Position numbers and translations under genes: made by a program. From Acidobacteriaceae bacterium (GTDB taxonomy: Bacteria; Acidobacteriota; Terriglobia; Terriglobales; Acidobacteriaceae), in the NCBI GenBank assembly GCA_027307045.1, contig DAHUXR010000050.1, forward strand, positions 1-32,680: DNA of 32,680 nucleotides, given 5' to 3'. Below are positions 15,128 to 23,192 of this stretch, piece after piece. Numbering within the stretch: position 1 is the stretch's first letter; each line of letters begins with the position of its first letter. A model generated the notes under the pieces. It was not told where the DNA came from and did not search any database. It saw nothing but the letters and a program-made list of their open reading frames with translations.

Positions 15128-15910
15128 TTGTCCAACATCCTGGCTGAACTTATCACTCAACTGAACACCGGCGCGCTGCGAGTGGTAGACCTCACACAGC
15201 CGCTCAGTCCGCAGACGCCGCTACTGCCGCTGCCATCGCAATGGCCGAACACGCCGGCATTCAAGATCTGGGAGCTTTCGCATTATGACGATCGCGGCCC
15301 GGCCTGGTATTGGAACGGCTTTGAGACAGGCGAGCACACGGGAACGCACTTTGACGCGCCTATCCACTGGGTGAGCGGCAAAGACCTGCCGGAAAACAGC
15401 GTTGATAAGATCAATCCTAAAAAGTTTGTTGGCCCGGCCTGCGTGATTGACGTGACTGCCGATGTGGCGAGCAATCCTAACTTCCTGCTAACAGTGGAAC
15501 GCGTACAGCAGTGGGAAAGAAAATACGGGCGCATCCCTGCCGGAGCATGGATGCTGCTGCGCACCGGCTGGTCCGCTCGCATTGACCCCAAGCAATACAT
15601 CAACCTGCAGGACGACGGTCCGCATACTCCTGGATTTGTAAAAGAGTGTTCAGACTTTCTGGCCAAAGAGCGGGACGTTCTGGGCGTCGGCGTTGAGACA
15701 GTTGGCACTGATGCCGGACGCGCGGCCACATTTGATCCGCCCTTTCCTAATCACTATGTGATGCATGGCAGCGGCAAGTTCGGGCTGGCTGGCTTGTGCA
15801 ACCTTGACCAGTTACCGCCGACCGGGGCAGTGGTGATCGCTGCGCCGCTCAAAATCGTGAATGGCTCGGGCAGTCCGCTAAGGGCGATTGCGATTACGCC
15901 TTCTGTCTGA
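15128..15910 (+). CDS. Cyclase family (kynurenine-formamidase fold) hydrolase
   Basis: A 260-residue metal-dependent hydrolase. The signature HTGTHFDAPIHW (HxGTHxDxPxH) supplies the metal ligands shared by bacterial kynurenine formamidase and isatin hydrolase. VDLTQPLSPQTPL at the N-terminus is also typical. ETVGTDAGRA and FPNHYVMHGSGKFGLAGLCN complete the active-site region. The start is a TTG at 15128, chosen because AGGAGGA (15114-15120) sits 7 bases upstream. The enzyme lies downstream of the ComD/E-like pair on the same strand. A shared catabolic route (hydrolysis of a cyclic or amide compound to an acid) is possible but not shown by the sequence. Confidence 0.88.
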   Translation: MSNILAELITQLNTGALRVVDLTQPLSPQTPLLPLPSQWPNTPAFKIWELSHYDDRGPAWYWNGFETGEHTGTHFDAPIHWVSGKDLPENSVDKINPKKFVGPACVIDVTADVASNPNFLLTVERVQQWERKYGRIPAGAWMLLRTGWSARIDPKQYINLQDDGPHTPGFVKECSDFLAKERDVLGVGVETVGTDAGRAATFDPPFPNHYVMHGSGKFGLAGLCNLDQLPPTGAVVIAAPLKIVNGSGSPLRAIAITPSV

Positions 15911-16038
15911 AATCCCGGGCAAAGCGAGGGAACCCTTTAGCAACCTGGATCTGTATTGGAATCCATAGCATGAGTGCCGCTGGTTTGCGGCCTTCTGGCT
16001 ATAGGGATCTCTCGCTACGCTCGAGACTTCGGAAAAAA

Positions 16039-19000
16039 CTACAGCGTCGCACTCTTCACCACCGCTGCCAGTGCGCGGTTCCGCTCGAATTCGCCCTGGA
16101 TGGAGTTCGCAGCTTTGATGTAGCTTTCGCGCAATGCGCCATCCAACGCATACGAGCGCGCCACGGTGGAGAGCACACGCGCCTTCTCGTAGTCAGACGT
16201 GATCCGGCTCACCGAATTCAAGACTTTGCCGACTGAGTCATTGCTCAGCTTGGTGTGGTCCATCAGCGCGATCAGGCAGCGTGATCGCTCATAATTGTTC
16301 GACATGGAATCCGTTACGCCGAGATAGATATTCGTCTGGCTCTCATCGAACCTGTTGGCCTTGAGCAGTGTTGTGAGCACGCGAGATTTCTCATAGTCGC
16401 TGCCGGTTTTTGACATGTTCTGCATGGCTTTGGTCATGGACGCGCTGCTCAGGCTATTGTTCTGCATCAATTCCAGCAGGCTGCGTGAACGCTCATAATC
16501 AGACTTCATGGAGTCGACTACCTTCAGGTAATTCGACATCTGCGCTTCATCGAATTTGCCCTGCTTCGCCAGCCCCAGCAGCAGGCGCGACTTTTCATAA
16601 TCCGAACCGATGCCGGAAGTTGCGTCCATGATTCGGTTGGTCTGGTCCGCGGTCAATTTGTATTTCTGCATTGGAGCCAGAAGATCGCGTGACTTTTCAT
16701 AGTCGGAATGGATTGACGATACGAGCTTCAGATAAAAATCCAGTTGTGATTGATCAAAGGCTTTCTGGTCGAGCAGCGACAGCAGAATGCGCGACTTTTC
16801 GTAATCACTCTTGATGCTGCCGGCGGAGTTCAGCGCCATGCTGACGTTTTCCTTGGAGATGTTGGGCCGGTGCAGCAACTCAATCAACACACGTGAATGC
16901 TCGTAGTCGCTCTTGAGCTTATTGGCAGCGGTAAGAAATGCCGTGCGTGAAGCTTCGTCAGCCAGATCATATTGCTTGCTCACCGTCATCAAAACGCGGG
17001 CCAATTCATAATCAGAATTGATCTGTTCACCAGCCTGCTTGATTACGTGCTGCACTACCGGTGAAGGCAGCTTGGGTTGTTCCAGAAGCTTGCGGAAGTA
17101 GATGCCCCGAACGTAGTCAGATTGCAGATTGCTGATTTCATCCAGCACGGCATTGGGACCGCCCTTGGCCAGCAGCGCGGGAACGCGCGCATCGGCGGCA
17201 AAGCCGGTGCTGCGCTCCAATGCCAGAAGGAACTGTGCGAACCAGGCTTTAGCTTCGCCTTCAAACGGCTGCTGCTTGCCATTGATTTTGTAAACGTATT
17301 GCAGGCCGCTGGCCGATGGCGTGACCTTTACCTGCTTGAGCGTGTCATCCTGGCGCAGATTTACTTCGAACGACCCGCCGGAAGAGATGCTCTGAATGTC
17401 TGTGGCTTCGGCATTGAATTTGACTTCGCCTTCAGCATGGAGATCGAGGCTGCATTTGTCGCCTGACCAGTTGGCGGTCCAATGCTTGTTGCCGTTGTTT
17501 GATTCCATGCTCATGTTGTGGAGCTTGGCGCGCCTTCCGCAAACGCTGATGTCCCCGCCGGGAACGGCAGACACCGCTGGGACGGCAGGGACTGCCGGAA
17601 CACCCGGCACTGCGGGCACAGCGGGAACAGCAGGGACCGCGGGCACACTACCGCTTTGGAACGCAGGCATCGCAGGCGGTTCTGGTGCTTCGGGAGCTTC
17701 CGTCGGCTCCGGCGCTTCAGATGGCTCAGGAGCTTCAGGAGCCTCCGCCATTTCAGCTGGTTCCGCGGGCTCGGAATCATTGTCAAAAGAAGGCGTGGCA
17801 GCTTCAGGTGCTTGTGGGCCAGTGCCCGGCGCGGATGAATCTTGTGCGTGAGGAGCAGTTGCGGGAGTGGAAGCCGGACTCGGCTTGGCTTTGCTAGTGT
17901 GGGTGTCAGGCGTAGTGCTTTGTGGCGATGGGCGCATCGCAGAAAGCGGCAGCACGATGCAGAGCGTTAATATGCCCAGAGCCAGCGTGCCCCTGCGGGA
18001 AACTGACCCACGCGGCAAAGCCGGATTCAGAACCGCCAGAACGCGGCCTTCCAATTGTGATTTGCGTGCCATGGCCAACGCCGCTGCCAGCTCAGGTTCG
18101 CGCAATCCAGAAACAATATCCAGCAGTTCATGCGCGTAATCTGAAGCCTTTGTGCCCGCGGCGAGTACGTGATCGTCACAGGCGCGCTCGCGCTCCGCGC
18201 GCATGGCGCGGACCATAAGCCACACCAGTGGATGGAACCAGTACAACGATGCTGCCACATTCGCCAGCGACTGCGTGAATGCGTCCAGGCGTTTGATGTG
18301 CGCCAGTTCGTGGTTGAGAATGGCGGAACGCCGCGTTGAAGACCATTCCGCGTAATCGAGAGAGAGCACGATGCGCGGGAACAGGATGCCCGTGGTGATC
18401 GGCACTTCAATTTCGTCGCTTACGAGCAAGGCTACGTGGCGATCAATTCCCAACTCAGCAGAAATCGCGCGCACCTGCGCGTTCCAGCCTGAATCAGTAA
18501 GCACGGCGGAACGACGTACTAAACCTGCCAGTCGCATCGTGTTCAATCGCCACCGAGCCAGAAAGAACAAAGCCCCCGCGATCCAGAGGCCAAGCAGAAG
18601 CCTAGGCAGCAAATCAGAGATGGAGCTGGTCAGAGACGTTGCTGGCGCAAATGGCGCGCCAGAGATGGCATCGGCAGGGAATGGTGAGATTTTGGGTGCA
18701 GCAGTGCTGGTGCTGCCTGACTCGGCAGGCTGAATATTAAGCGGCCTCGCGGAGTGAGCCTCACGCTTAACTCGCGCAGTTGCCGGCGTGGCAGAAACTG
18801 CCTCTCGCTTCACGGGGGCCGACGGAGCTGTGCGCTGCGTTTCCGGCGAGGTTGCAACGTGCTGCGCCGCTGTTTGTTGTGTCGCAGGGCGGCTATTTGG
18901 ATATTCTGGGAACCCTTTTAGGTGCCACGCTGGCACGAACATCACGGAGAAAGGAAGCAGCAGCAAAGCGGCCAGCGCAAACGTCCGCACCATGTGTTGC

Positions 19001-19113
19001 GTTGCGGCCGAACGTTTTTTCAGGACTAGCGCCGCACCCCAGGCAATCGCCAGCAGGAGCGTTGACTTCACCACTGTATCCAAAATGATTGCGGATGATG
19101 AAAGAGCGTGCAT
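16039..19113 (-). CDS. BlaR1-like M56 peptidase with C-terminal repeat domain
   Basis: A 1024-residue membrane protein. Hydrophobic segments lie near residues 11-30, 43-63, 171-187 and 375-392. The gluzincin site is HELAH (268-272), with ERERACDDHV downstream supplying the third ligand. This part matches BlaR1/MecR1 sensors, which on sensing a signal trigger cleavage of the BlaI repressor. Beyond the last membrane segment come a Pro/Glu/Ala-rich linker (about 393-520) and then a cysteine-containing region. Residues about 660-1020 hold about eleven repeats of SDYE(K/R)SR(V/L)L at 34-36-residue spacing, likely an extracytoplasmic alpha-solenoid. There is no penicillin-binding sensor domain. The gene starts 1 base after blaI with AGGAGGG inside it. 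Confidence 0.88.
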   Translation of the reverse strand: MHALSSSAIILDTVVKSTLLLAIAWGAALVLKKRSAATQHMVRTFALAALLLLPFSVMFVPAWHLKGFPEYPNSRPATQQTAAQHVATSPETQRTAPSAPVKREAVSATPATARVKREAHSARPLNIQPAESGSTSTAAPKISPFPADAISGAPFAPATSLTSSISDLLPRLLLGLWIAGALFFLARWRLNTMRLAGLVRRSAVLTDSGWNAQVRAISAELGIDRHVALLVSDEIEVPITTGILFPRIVLSLDYAEWSSTRRSAILNHELAHIKRLDAFTQSLANVAASLYWFHPLVWLMVRAMRAERERACDDHVLAAGTKASDYAHELLDIVSGLREPELAAALAMARKSQLEGRVLAVLNPALPRGSVSRRGTLALGILTLCIVLPLSAMRPSPQSTTPDTHTSKAKPSPASTPATAPHAQDSSAPGTGPQAPEAATPSFDNDSEPAEPAEMAEAPEAPEPSEAPEPTEAPEAPEPPAMPAFQSGSVPAVPAVPAVPAVPGVPAVPAVPAVSAVPGGDISVCGRRAKLHNMSMESNNGNKHWTANWSGDKCSLDLHAEGEVKFNAEATDIQSISSGGSFEVNLRQDDTLKQVKVTPSASGLQYVYKINGKQQPFEGEAKAWFAQFLLALERSTGFAADARVPALLAKGGPNAVLDEISNLQSDYVRGIYFRKLLEQPKLPSPVVQHVIKQAGEQINSDYELARVLMTVSKQYDLADEASRTAFLTAANKLKSDYEHSRVLIELLHRPNISKENVSMALNSAGSIKSDYEKSRILLSLLDQKAFDQSQLDFYLKLVSSIHSDYEKSRDLLAPMQKYKLTADQTNRIMDATSGIGSDYEKSRLLLGLAKQGKFDEAQMSNYLKVVDSMKSDYERSRSLLELMQNNSLSSASMTKAMQNMSKTGSDYEKSRVLTTLLKANRFDESQTNIYLGVTDSMSNNYERSRCLIALMDHTKLSNDSVGKVLNSVSRITSDYEKARVLSTVARSYALDGALRESYIKAANSIQGEFERNRALAAVVKSATL
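16060..17140 (-). repeat. Tandem 34-36-residue coding repeats (SDYEKSR)
   Basis: About eleven units of 102-108 bases inside the blaR1-like gene encode xSDYEKSRxLxxLL followed by a second helix. The middle copies keep the SDYE(K/R)SR core almost exactly; the first (LQSDYVRG) and last (IQGEFERNR) have diverged. The repeat looks like a two-helix solenoid unit (inference). Confidence 0.85.
17562..17648 (-). repeat. 9-bp coding minisatellite (Val-Pro-Ala)
   Basis: A tandem 9-base unit encodes AVPAVPAVPAVPGVPAVPAV and a few more copies in the linker of the BlaR1-like protein. The multiple-of-three period lets copy number change without a frameshift, so linker length may vary between strains. Confidence 0.8.
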
Positions 19114-19114
19114 G

Positions 19115-19504
19115 CTATCGTCCCTCCTGCTGCGCTTTTTTGATCAGTTGAGAAAGATATTGTTTGTCCTTGGTGGAAAGCGTGCTGTCAGACATTTCCA
19201 GCAGCGCGGCCACGGCCTGCTCCGGAGAGCCGCCGAAAAATGTTTTCACCATGTGCTTCAGCGCGTTGGCGCGAACCTGGCGGGTATCGTCGGCGGGTAG
19301 GTACATATACTTCAGTCCCTCCTGCTCATGCCGCAGGTATCCTTTATCTTCCAACAGTCCCAGCATGCCGCGCACGGCGGAATAGCTGGGCGGATCCGTT
19401 AGATCGGCCAGGACCTCAGTCACTGATGCGCGGCCACGCCGGTAGATCACGTCCATAATCTGGCGTTCGCGCCGGCCCAATTGAAGATGCTTTTCGTTGC
19501 TCAT
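19115..19504 (-). CDS. blaI: BlaI/MecI/CopY family repressor
   Basis: A 129-residue winged-helix regulator. LGRRERQIMDVIYRRGRASV begins the DNA-binding domain, and TEVLADLTDPPSYSAVRGML is the recognition-helix region. LLEDKGYLRHEQEGLKYMYL is the wing. The C-terminal half (ALLEMSDSTLSTKDKQYLSQ) matches the dimerisation and cleavage region. ATG 19504 has AGGAGAG five bases upstream; an upstream extension to 19537 would run through the operators. It forms an operon with the BlaR1-like peptidase, with a 1-base gap. Two palindromes directly upstream suggest autoregulation. By analogy, the peptidase relieves repression of this operon and of unlinked genes. Confidence 0.93.
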   Translation of the reverse strand: MSNEKHLQLGRRERQIMDVIYRRGRASVTEVLADLTDPPSYSAVRGMLGLLEDKGYLRHEQEGLKYMYLPADDTRQVRANALKHMVKTFFGGSPEQAVAALLEMSDSTLSTKDKQYLSQLIKKAQQEGR

Positions 19505-19535
19505 GGCTCTCCTGATTCGAATATCGCTACGATCC

Positions 19536-19557
19536 ATGTGCTAGTGCACTAGCACAT
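19536..19557. promoter_or_regulatory. Operator palindrome 1 upstream of blaI
   Basis: A perfect 22-base palindrome with core GCTAGTGCACTAGC (19540-19553). It lies 32 bases before the blaI start and immediately downstream of the predicted -10 box. BlaI/MecI operators are TACTA-nnn-TAGTA-like palindromes, so this is a credible site. Confidence 0.75.
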
Positions 19558-19583
19558 GCTAATACATTAGCAGGATTTGTCAA
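19556..19583 (-). promoter_or_regulatory. Predicted blaI promoter
   Basis: On the minus strand a consensus TTGACA (19583-19578) is followed after 16 bases by TAGCAT (19561-19556). The -10 and spacer overlap operator 2 and the -10 abuts operator 1, so bound repressor would block RNA polymerase. Confidence 0.55.
19557..19572. promoter_or_regulatory. Operator palindrome 2 upstream of blaI
   Basis: TGCTAAT and ATTAGCA flank a 2-base spacer. Its core GCTAATACATTAGC (19558-19571) shares the pattern GCTARTRCAYTAGC with the first palindrome. The centres are 18 bases apart, so two dimers could bind side by side over the promoter. Confidence 0.65.
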
Positions 19584-19713
19584 GAGTCAAAACCAATATT
19601 TTTTAGACGAAACTGCAAACGCTTGGTCATGGGACAAAATGACCGTAGCCTGGGATGAATGGCACCGTGGCCTTGGAGAGACGAGCTGCCGATCCAGTTA
19701 AAATGAGTCCGTC

Positions 19714-20481
19714 TTGCCAACTCCTTCTGATTTCGACCGCCTCTGTGTGGTGCTGGTGTCCACACGCAATCCGCTCAACATTGGCGCGGCGGCACGAGCC
19801 ATGAGCAACCTGGGCTTCCTGCGCCTGCGGGTGGTAAATCCCTATGAAGCGTCCTTTAGAGAAGCGCGCTCCGCAGTGGGAGCAGCGCCGCTGCTGGCTA
19901 AGGCCGAGCAATACTCCAGCGTGGCGGAAGCGGTGGCTGATTGCTCGCTGGTGGTTGGAACAACAGCCGTTGCTAAGAGGGAACTAAATCATCCGCTTAG
20001 GTTGCTGAAAGATGCTGCACCGGTGATTCGCAAGAGGCTCCGAGCAGGAGGACGCGTTGCGCTTTTGTTCGGATCGGAAAAACGCGGGCTGTCAAATGAC
20101 GACTTCAGCCATTGCCATTGGCTGCTGCATGTCCCCGCGCGTGAAGAGCATACGTCGATGAATCTGGGGCAGGCTGCTGCAGTGTGTCTTTACGAACTGG
20201 CGCGAAGCTCGGGCCGAGCCGGCAATCGCGCTAAGAGCAAAGCGATCTCCAAGACAGAGCAGCCAAAATCCGCGACGTCTGCCGAGCTCGAACGCATTAC
20301 TGCCATGCTGATAGACGCGCTCCGCGCCAGCGGCTATCTGGGCGAGCGGGCCGTCGCGGCAAAAGAAGAAAAAATCCGCAGGATGGTCCGTCGCCTGGAA
20401 CTCTCCTCCGCCGATGCCGAACTTTGGCTGGGTATGCTGCGCCAGATGCTCTGGAAGATGAAGTCGCCCACCAAAGAATGA
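19714..20481 (+). CDS. trmJ: TrmJ/TrmH family RNA 2'-O-methyltransferase
   Basis: A 255-residue SpoU-class methyltransferase that uses S-adenosylmethionine through a trefoil knot. The three family motifs are clear: NPLNIGAAARAMSNLGF (residues 20-36), LLFGSEKRGLSNDD, and TSMNLGQAAAVCLYELA. The C-terminal extension (about 185-255, basic) matches TrmJ, which methylates the ribose at position 32 of tRNAs. The start is assigned to TTG 19714, because the nearby ATG at 19703 is in another frame and stops at once. The ribosome site is weak, so this start is uncertain. The gene stands alone between the blaI promoter and a small unknown gene. Confidence 0.85.
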   Translation: MPTPSDFDRLCVVLVSTRNPLNIGAAARAMSNLGFLRLRVVNPYEASFREARSAVGAAPLLAKAEQYSSVAEAVADCSLVVGTTAVAKRELNHPLRLLKDAAPVIRKRLRAGGRVALLFGSEKRGLSNDDFSHCHWLLHVPAREEHTSMNLGQAAAVCLYELARSSGRAGNRAKSKAISKTEQPKSATSAELERITAMLIDALRASGYLGERAVAAKEEKIRRMVRRLELSSADAELWLGMLRQMLWKMKSPTKE

Positions 20482-20561
20482 GCAACCAAATGTGTGGTAA
20501 AAATTTGTGCTCTGGTTCTTCCACGTTGGGATATTATTGGTCCTTCAATATTGAACCATCT

Positions 20562-20954
20562 ATGAAGCTCCCGGCAACCACGTCCAAGCTGCTCGCGCTC
20601 CAGGAAGCAACGAATGCTGAGTTGCGCCTGCGGTTGGCCGGAATTTTCCAGCGTTATCGCAAGCTGGCATTCATGGGACGGAATGATAATCTCTTTATCG
20701 AGCACTGGACGCCTGAAGTTGCAGCCGCAGGCTATGACTTTGATGGATTTGAAGTCAAGGGCGCCAAGATTGTCCTGCACGGCGTGGAGAATGCCTGCGG
20801 TTTTGTTTATCGAATCAACATCACCCTGCCACTGGAAATAATTGACGACGCGAATGCCATGGAAGCTTATTTCCAGCGCCAAATAGACGACAACAAGACT
20901 GAAGCAGAACTTACCGCGGCAACGTCCCAACCCGCCGATCCTGCCGCCCTATAA
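20562..20954 (+). CDS. Hypothetical protein, 130 aa
   Basis: I do not recognise a family. From ATG 20562 the protein begins MKLPATTSKLLALQEATNAE, with a helical N-terminal half (LRLRLAGIFQRYRKLAFMGR). A mixed region follows (YDFDGFEVKGAKIVLHG, FVYRINITLPLEII), and the tail is acidic and disordered. It has no signal peptide or membrane segment. Upstream in-frame codons back to 20424 overlap trmJ and look non-coding. A 12-base palindrome TTCAATATTGAA (20544-20555) lies just before the start. The codon pattern and clean C-terminal half suggest a real gene. It converges on the membrane protein gene with a 4-base gap. Confidence 0.6.
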   Translation: MKLPATTSKLLALQEATNAELRLRLAGIFQRYRKLAFMGRNDNLFIEHWTPEVAAAGYDFDGFEVKGAKIVLHGVENACGFVYRINITLPLEIIDDANAMEAYFQRQIDDNKTEAELTAATSQPADPAAL

Positions 20955-20958
20955 TTCC

Positions 20959-21717
20959 TTATGATCTGAACATAGGATAGTGGCTGGCCACGGCCATCAT
21001 CAGCAGCATAGGGAATGACAAAACGAAATTTGTCTGCGCTGCCAGATGGGCGATGCGCGCAAGCTTTGCTGCTTCCGGCGGCATAGGTGTGCCATCAGCG
21101 GCGCTGGCTTCAGTCCAGAGGATGATTTTTTTCTGCATGCGCCAGACAATTCCCCACACATTCAGAAGCATGAACCAGCCCAGCCCGCCGCCAATGCCAA
21201 TGGCCAGCAGTCGATTGCTTTCCCAGCCGTGAGCGTTAAGCGCCAGGTAAAGCCACGCCGCAGCTATGACGACTGCGGCAATGATTGCGCCGAACACCGG
21301 CCTTTTCTTCAAGGCCTCGGCCGGTGACATAAGAAGACCCATTTCAATGGCGAATGCCAAGGTCCATATGCCGAAGAATGTTCCAATGGCTCCGCCGCCG
21401 CTGGCCTGGGCGTTGCGCGCGTCGGCGCCTACGATCATCATCCAATACCAGATGCCGGCGAGCACTGTGACAACCGAACTCCAACGAAACCACCACAGCG
21501 CCCGAGGCATCAGAACGGGCACGACTTTTATGCGTGTTGAAGCGTCAAGTGCGGGAAGAAATTTGGCATTAATCAGAACAAAAAAATAAAGCAGCCCGAC
21601 CCAGGTAATACCCGCTGCGAAATGGATCCAGCGCAGCAATAGCTGGATATGCGGCGTTGGTCCTTCAGGAATAGCGATCTGCGGGGAATGAAACATCATC
21701 AGCGCCAGCGTTTGCAT
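20959..21717 (-). CDS. PuuD-like (urate hydroxylase N-terminal family) membrane protein
   Basis: A 252-residue inner-membrane protein with about seven or eight hydrophobic helices. LLLRWIHFAAGITWVGLLYF, PRALWWFRWSSVVTVLAGI, FFGIWTLAFAIEMGLLMSPA and GGGLGWFMLLNVWGIVW match the membrane domain of the PuuD/DUF989 family. Some members of that family oxidise urate and carry a C-terminal cytochrome c domain; this one lacks it. GGAGG eight bases before ATG 21717 decides the start, although the frame stays open to 21948. It is divergent from arsR. Whether it acts on urate is unknown. Purine nucleoside genes elsewhere in the window make purine catabolism imaginable, no more. Confidence 0.75.
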   Translation of the reverse strand: MQTLALMMFHSPQIAIPEGPTPHIQLLLRWIHFAAGITWVGLLYFFVLINAKFLPALDASTRIKVVPVLMPRALWWFRWSSVVTVLAGIWYWMMIVGADARNAQASGGGAIGTFFGIWTLAFAIEMGLLMSPAEALKKRPVFGAIIAAVVIAAAWLYLALNAHGWESNRLLAIGIGGGLGWFMLLNVWGIVWRMQKKIILWTEASAADGTPMPPEAAKLARIAHLAAQTNFVLSFPMLLMMAVASHYPMFRS

Positions 21718-21796
21718 GTAGCCTCCGTTTGGTTGTGAACGCGAGATCATAGTAGCTGATCCTGTATGGGGCGTCCGAGATTTCAACGTGCATCGC

Positions 21797-21831
21797 TTGA
21801 CAACTGTCACTATTTCGATAATCATTGAAAT
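21797..21831 (+). promoter_or_regulatory. arsR promoter and operator
   Basis: A consensus TTGACA is at 21797-21802. A 20-base imperfect palindrome, ATTTCGATAATCATTGAAAT (21812-21831, 8 of 10 pairs matching), reaches the base before the arsR ATG. GATAAT inside it is a possible -10 box, but only 14 bases from TTGACA. ArsR-type regulators bind such palindromes, so autorepression is likely. Confidence 0.5.
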
Positions 21832-22185
21832 ATGGAAATTAAATTGGCATCGGCCAATGAACAGAAGGTATCGCGCTATGCCGAAATGTTTTCCGCCATG
21901 GGCGCGGAGCCGCGGCTGCGTATTCTCAGGCTGCTGCTGGCGGCGCATCCGGGAGGAATGGTGGTGAATGAGATTGGCGAGGAGCTGGAAATCGCGAACT
22001 CAACGCTTTCTCACCATCTGGACAAGTTGAAGAATGAAGATCTGGTGGCAGTGCGGCGCGAGGGCACGTTCCTGCGTTATTCGGCGAACACCAAAGCCCT
22101 GGCGGAATTGCTAGGCTTTTTGTATGCCGAGTGCTGCACGCGCAACAAAGCCGTGGAACCGCAGCGCATTACGTGCTGCAAATAA
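21832..22185 (+). CDS. arsR: ArsR family regulator
   Basis: A 117-residue winged-helix repressor. MFSAMGAEPRLRILRLLLAA starts the DNA-binding domain. ELEIANSTLSHHLDKLK is the recognition helix, and VAVRREGTFLRYSA the wing. The alpha-3 CxC metal motif of classical ArsR is absent. Cys pairs occur instead at the C-terminus (ECCTRN and ITCCK), a pattern of ArsR proteins that sense As(III) by C-terminal cysteines. The next gene, 33 bases downstream, is arsM, supporting arsenic control. No ribosome site precedes the ATG, which directly follows the operator, so the transcript may be leaderless. Confidence 0.9.
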   Translation: MEIKLASANEQKVSRYAEMFSAMGAEPRLRILRLLLAAHPGGMVVNEIGEELEIANSTLSHHLDKLKNEDLVAVRREGTFLRYSANTKALAELLGFLYAECCTRNKAVEPQRITCCK

Positions 22186-22218
22186 TTCTGTCTTTCATAG
22201 CAGTTAAGGAGAAATAAA

Positions 22219-23091
22219 ATGAGCGCCCAGGATATCAAGGAAGTCGTAAAAGAGCGCTACGGCGCGGCGGCCCGTCGCGTGACCACAGGTGAGGGAAGTT
22301 CCTGCTGCGGCGCGTCCGCACAGTGCGGGACGGATATTGACCCGATTACGCGCGACCTCTATGAGGCTTCACAGACCAGCATTTTGCCGGAAGATGCAGT
22401 AAAAGCGTCACTGGGCTGTGGTAATCCAACGGCGCTGGCTGAACTCAAGCCAGGTGAGACGGTGCTGGACCTGGGCTCCGGCGGAGGAATTGATGTGCTG
22501 CTTTCCGCGCGGCGCGTGGGACCCACAGGCAAAGCCTATGGCCTGGACATGACTGATGACATGCTGGCGCTGGCGCGTGCGAACCAGAAGAAATCAGGCG
22601 TTACCAACGTTGAATTTCTTCGGGGCGAGATTGAAAACATTCCACTGCCGGCGGACTCGGTGGACGTAATCATTTCTAACTGCGTTATCAATCTTTCTGC
22701 CGATAAAGATCGCGTGTTGAGCGAGGCCTTCCGCGTGCTAAAGCCTGGTGGCCGCATGGCGGTTTCCGACGTTGTGGTGCATGGTGAGGTGCCGGAAGAG
22801 ATCCAGAAGAGTTTGCTGTTGTGGGTCGGCTGCATTGCCGGGGCATTGCGCGACGAAGACTACGTGAGCAAATTGAAAGCTGCGGGCTTTGAAGGCGTCA
22901 GCATCGAGCCAACGCGGGTTTACCAGATTGAAGATGCGCGAGCATTCCTGACCGGGCAGGGAATGGATGTGGACGCAATCGCGCCTCTGGTGGATGGCAA
23001 GTTTATGAGCGCATTTATCCGCGCCAGCAAACCGTCGTTTGGAACGGTACTGAAACAAAGCCTGGGACTCAACGTTTTGAAGTGCTGCTAG
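22219..23091 (+). CDS. arsM: Arsenite S-adenosylmethionine methyltransferase
   Basis: A 290-residue enzyme that methylates As(III) to volatile or less toxic forms. The SAM site [20 protein letters not shown] is at residues 82-101, with [10 protein letters not shown] next. The three cysteines known to be needed in ArsM are all present: Cys67 (SLGCGNP), Cys155 (ISNCVINL) and Cys205 (WVGCIAGAL). Extra cysteines occur near the N-terminus ([10 protein letters not shown]) and at the end (KCC). AAGGAG at 22206-22211 supports the start. It is co-transcribed with arsR and followed by a long hairpin. Confidence in function is high. Confidence 0.94.
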   Translation: MSAQDIKEVVKERYGAAARRVTTGEGSSCCGASAQCGTDIDPITRDLYEASQTSILPEDAVKASLGCGNPTALAELKPGETVLDLGSGGGIDVLLSARRVGPTGKAYGLDMTDDMLALARANQKKSGVTNVEFLRGEIENIPLPADSVDVIISNCVINLSADKDRVLSEAFRVLKPGGRMAVSDVVVHGEVPEEIQKSLLLWVGCIAGALRDEDYVSKLKAAGFEGVSIEPTRVYQIEDARAFLTGQGMDVDAIAPLVDGKFMSAFIRASKPSFGTVLKQSLGLNVLKCC

Positions 23092-23128
23092 CCCGGCAGG
23101 CGAACGCTGCTGAACGATCCTTATACTC

Positions 23129-23192
23129 AAGCCCTGTGACAAAACGGCTGAGCGCATGGCGCAATAGCCTGTGTCAAGTTGTCACAGGGCTT
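23129..23192 (+). terminator. Long-loop inverted repeat after arsM
   Basis: AAGCCCTGTGACA (23129-23141) and TGTCACAGGGCTT (23180-23192) form a perfect 13-bp stem around a 38-nt loop, followed by TTG. It starts 38 bases after the arsM stop. The short T run and long loop make termination plausible but not certain. Confidence 0.5.

Noticed and set aside
16060-17140. CRISPR-like or non-coding repeat array
   Set aside because: Period and variation follow codons, and the repeats are part of one long open frame.
17511-17851. Small plus-strand genes opposite the Pro-rich linker
   Set aside because: They are frames opened by the 9-base repeat and low-complexity sequence on the strand opposite blaR1.
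20424-20561. Longer start for the small hypothetical gene
   Set aside because: The extra 46 codons overlap trmJ in another frame and have no protein-like composition.
21718-21948. N-terminal extension of the PuuD-like protein
   Set aside because: GGAGG sits right before the ATG at 21717, and the extension would cross the arsR promoter, operator and start.
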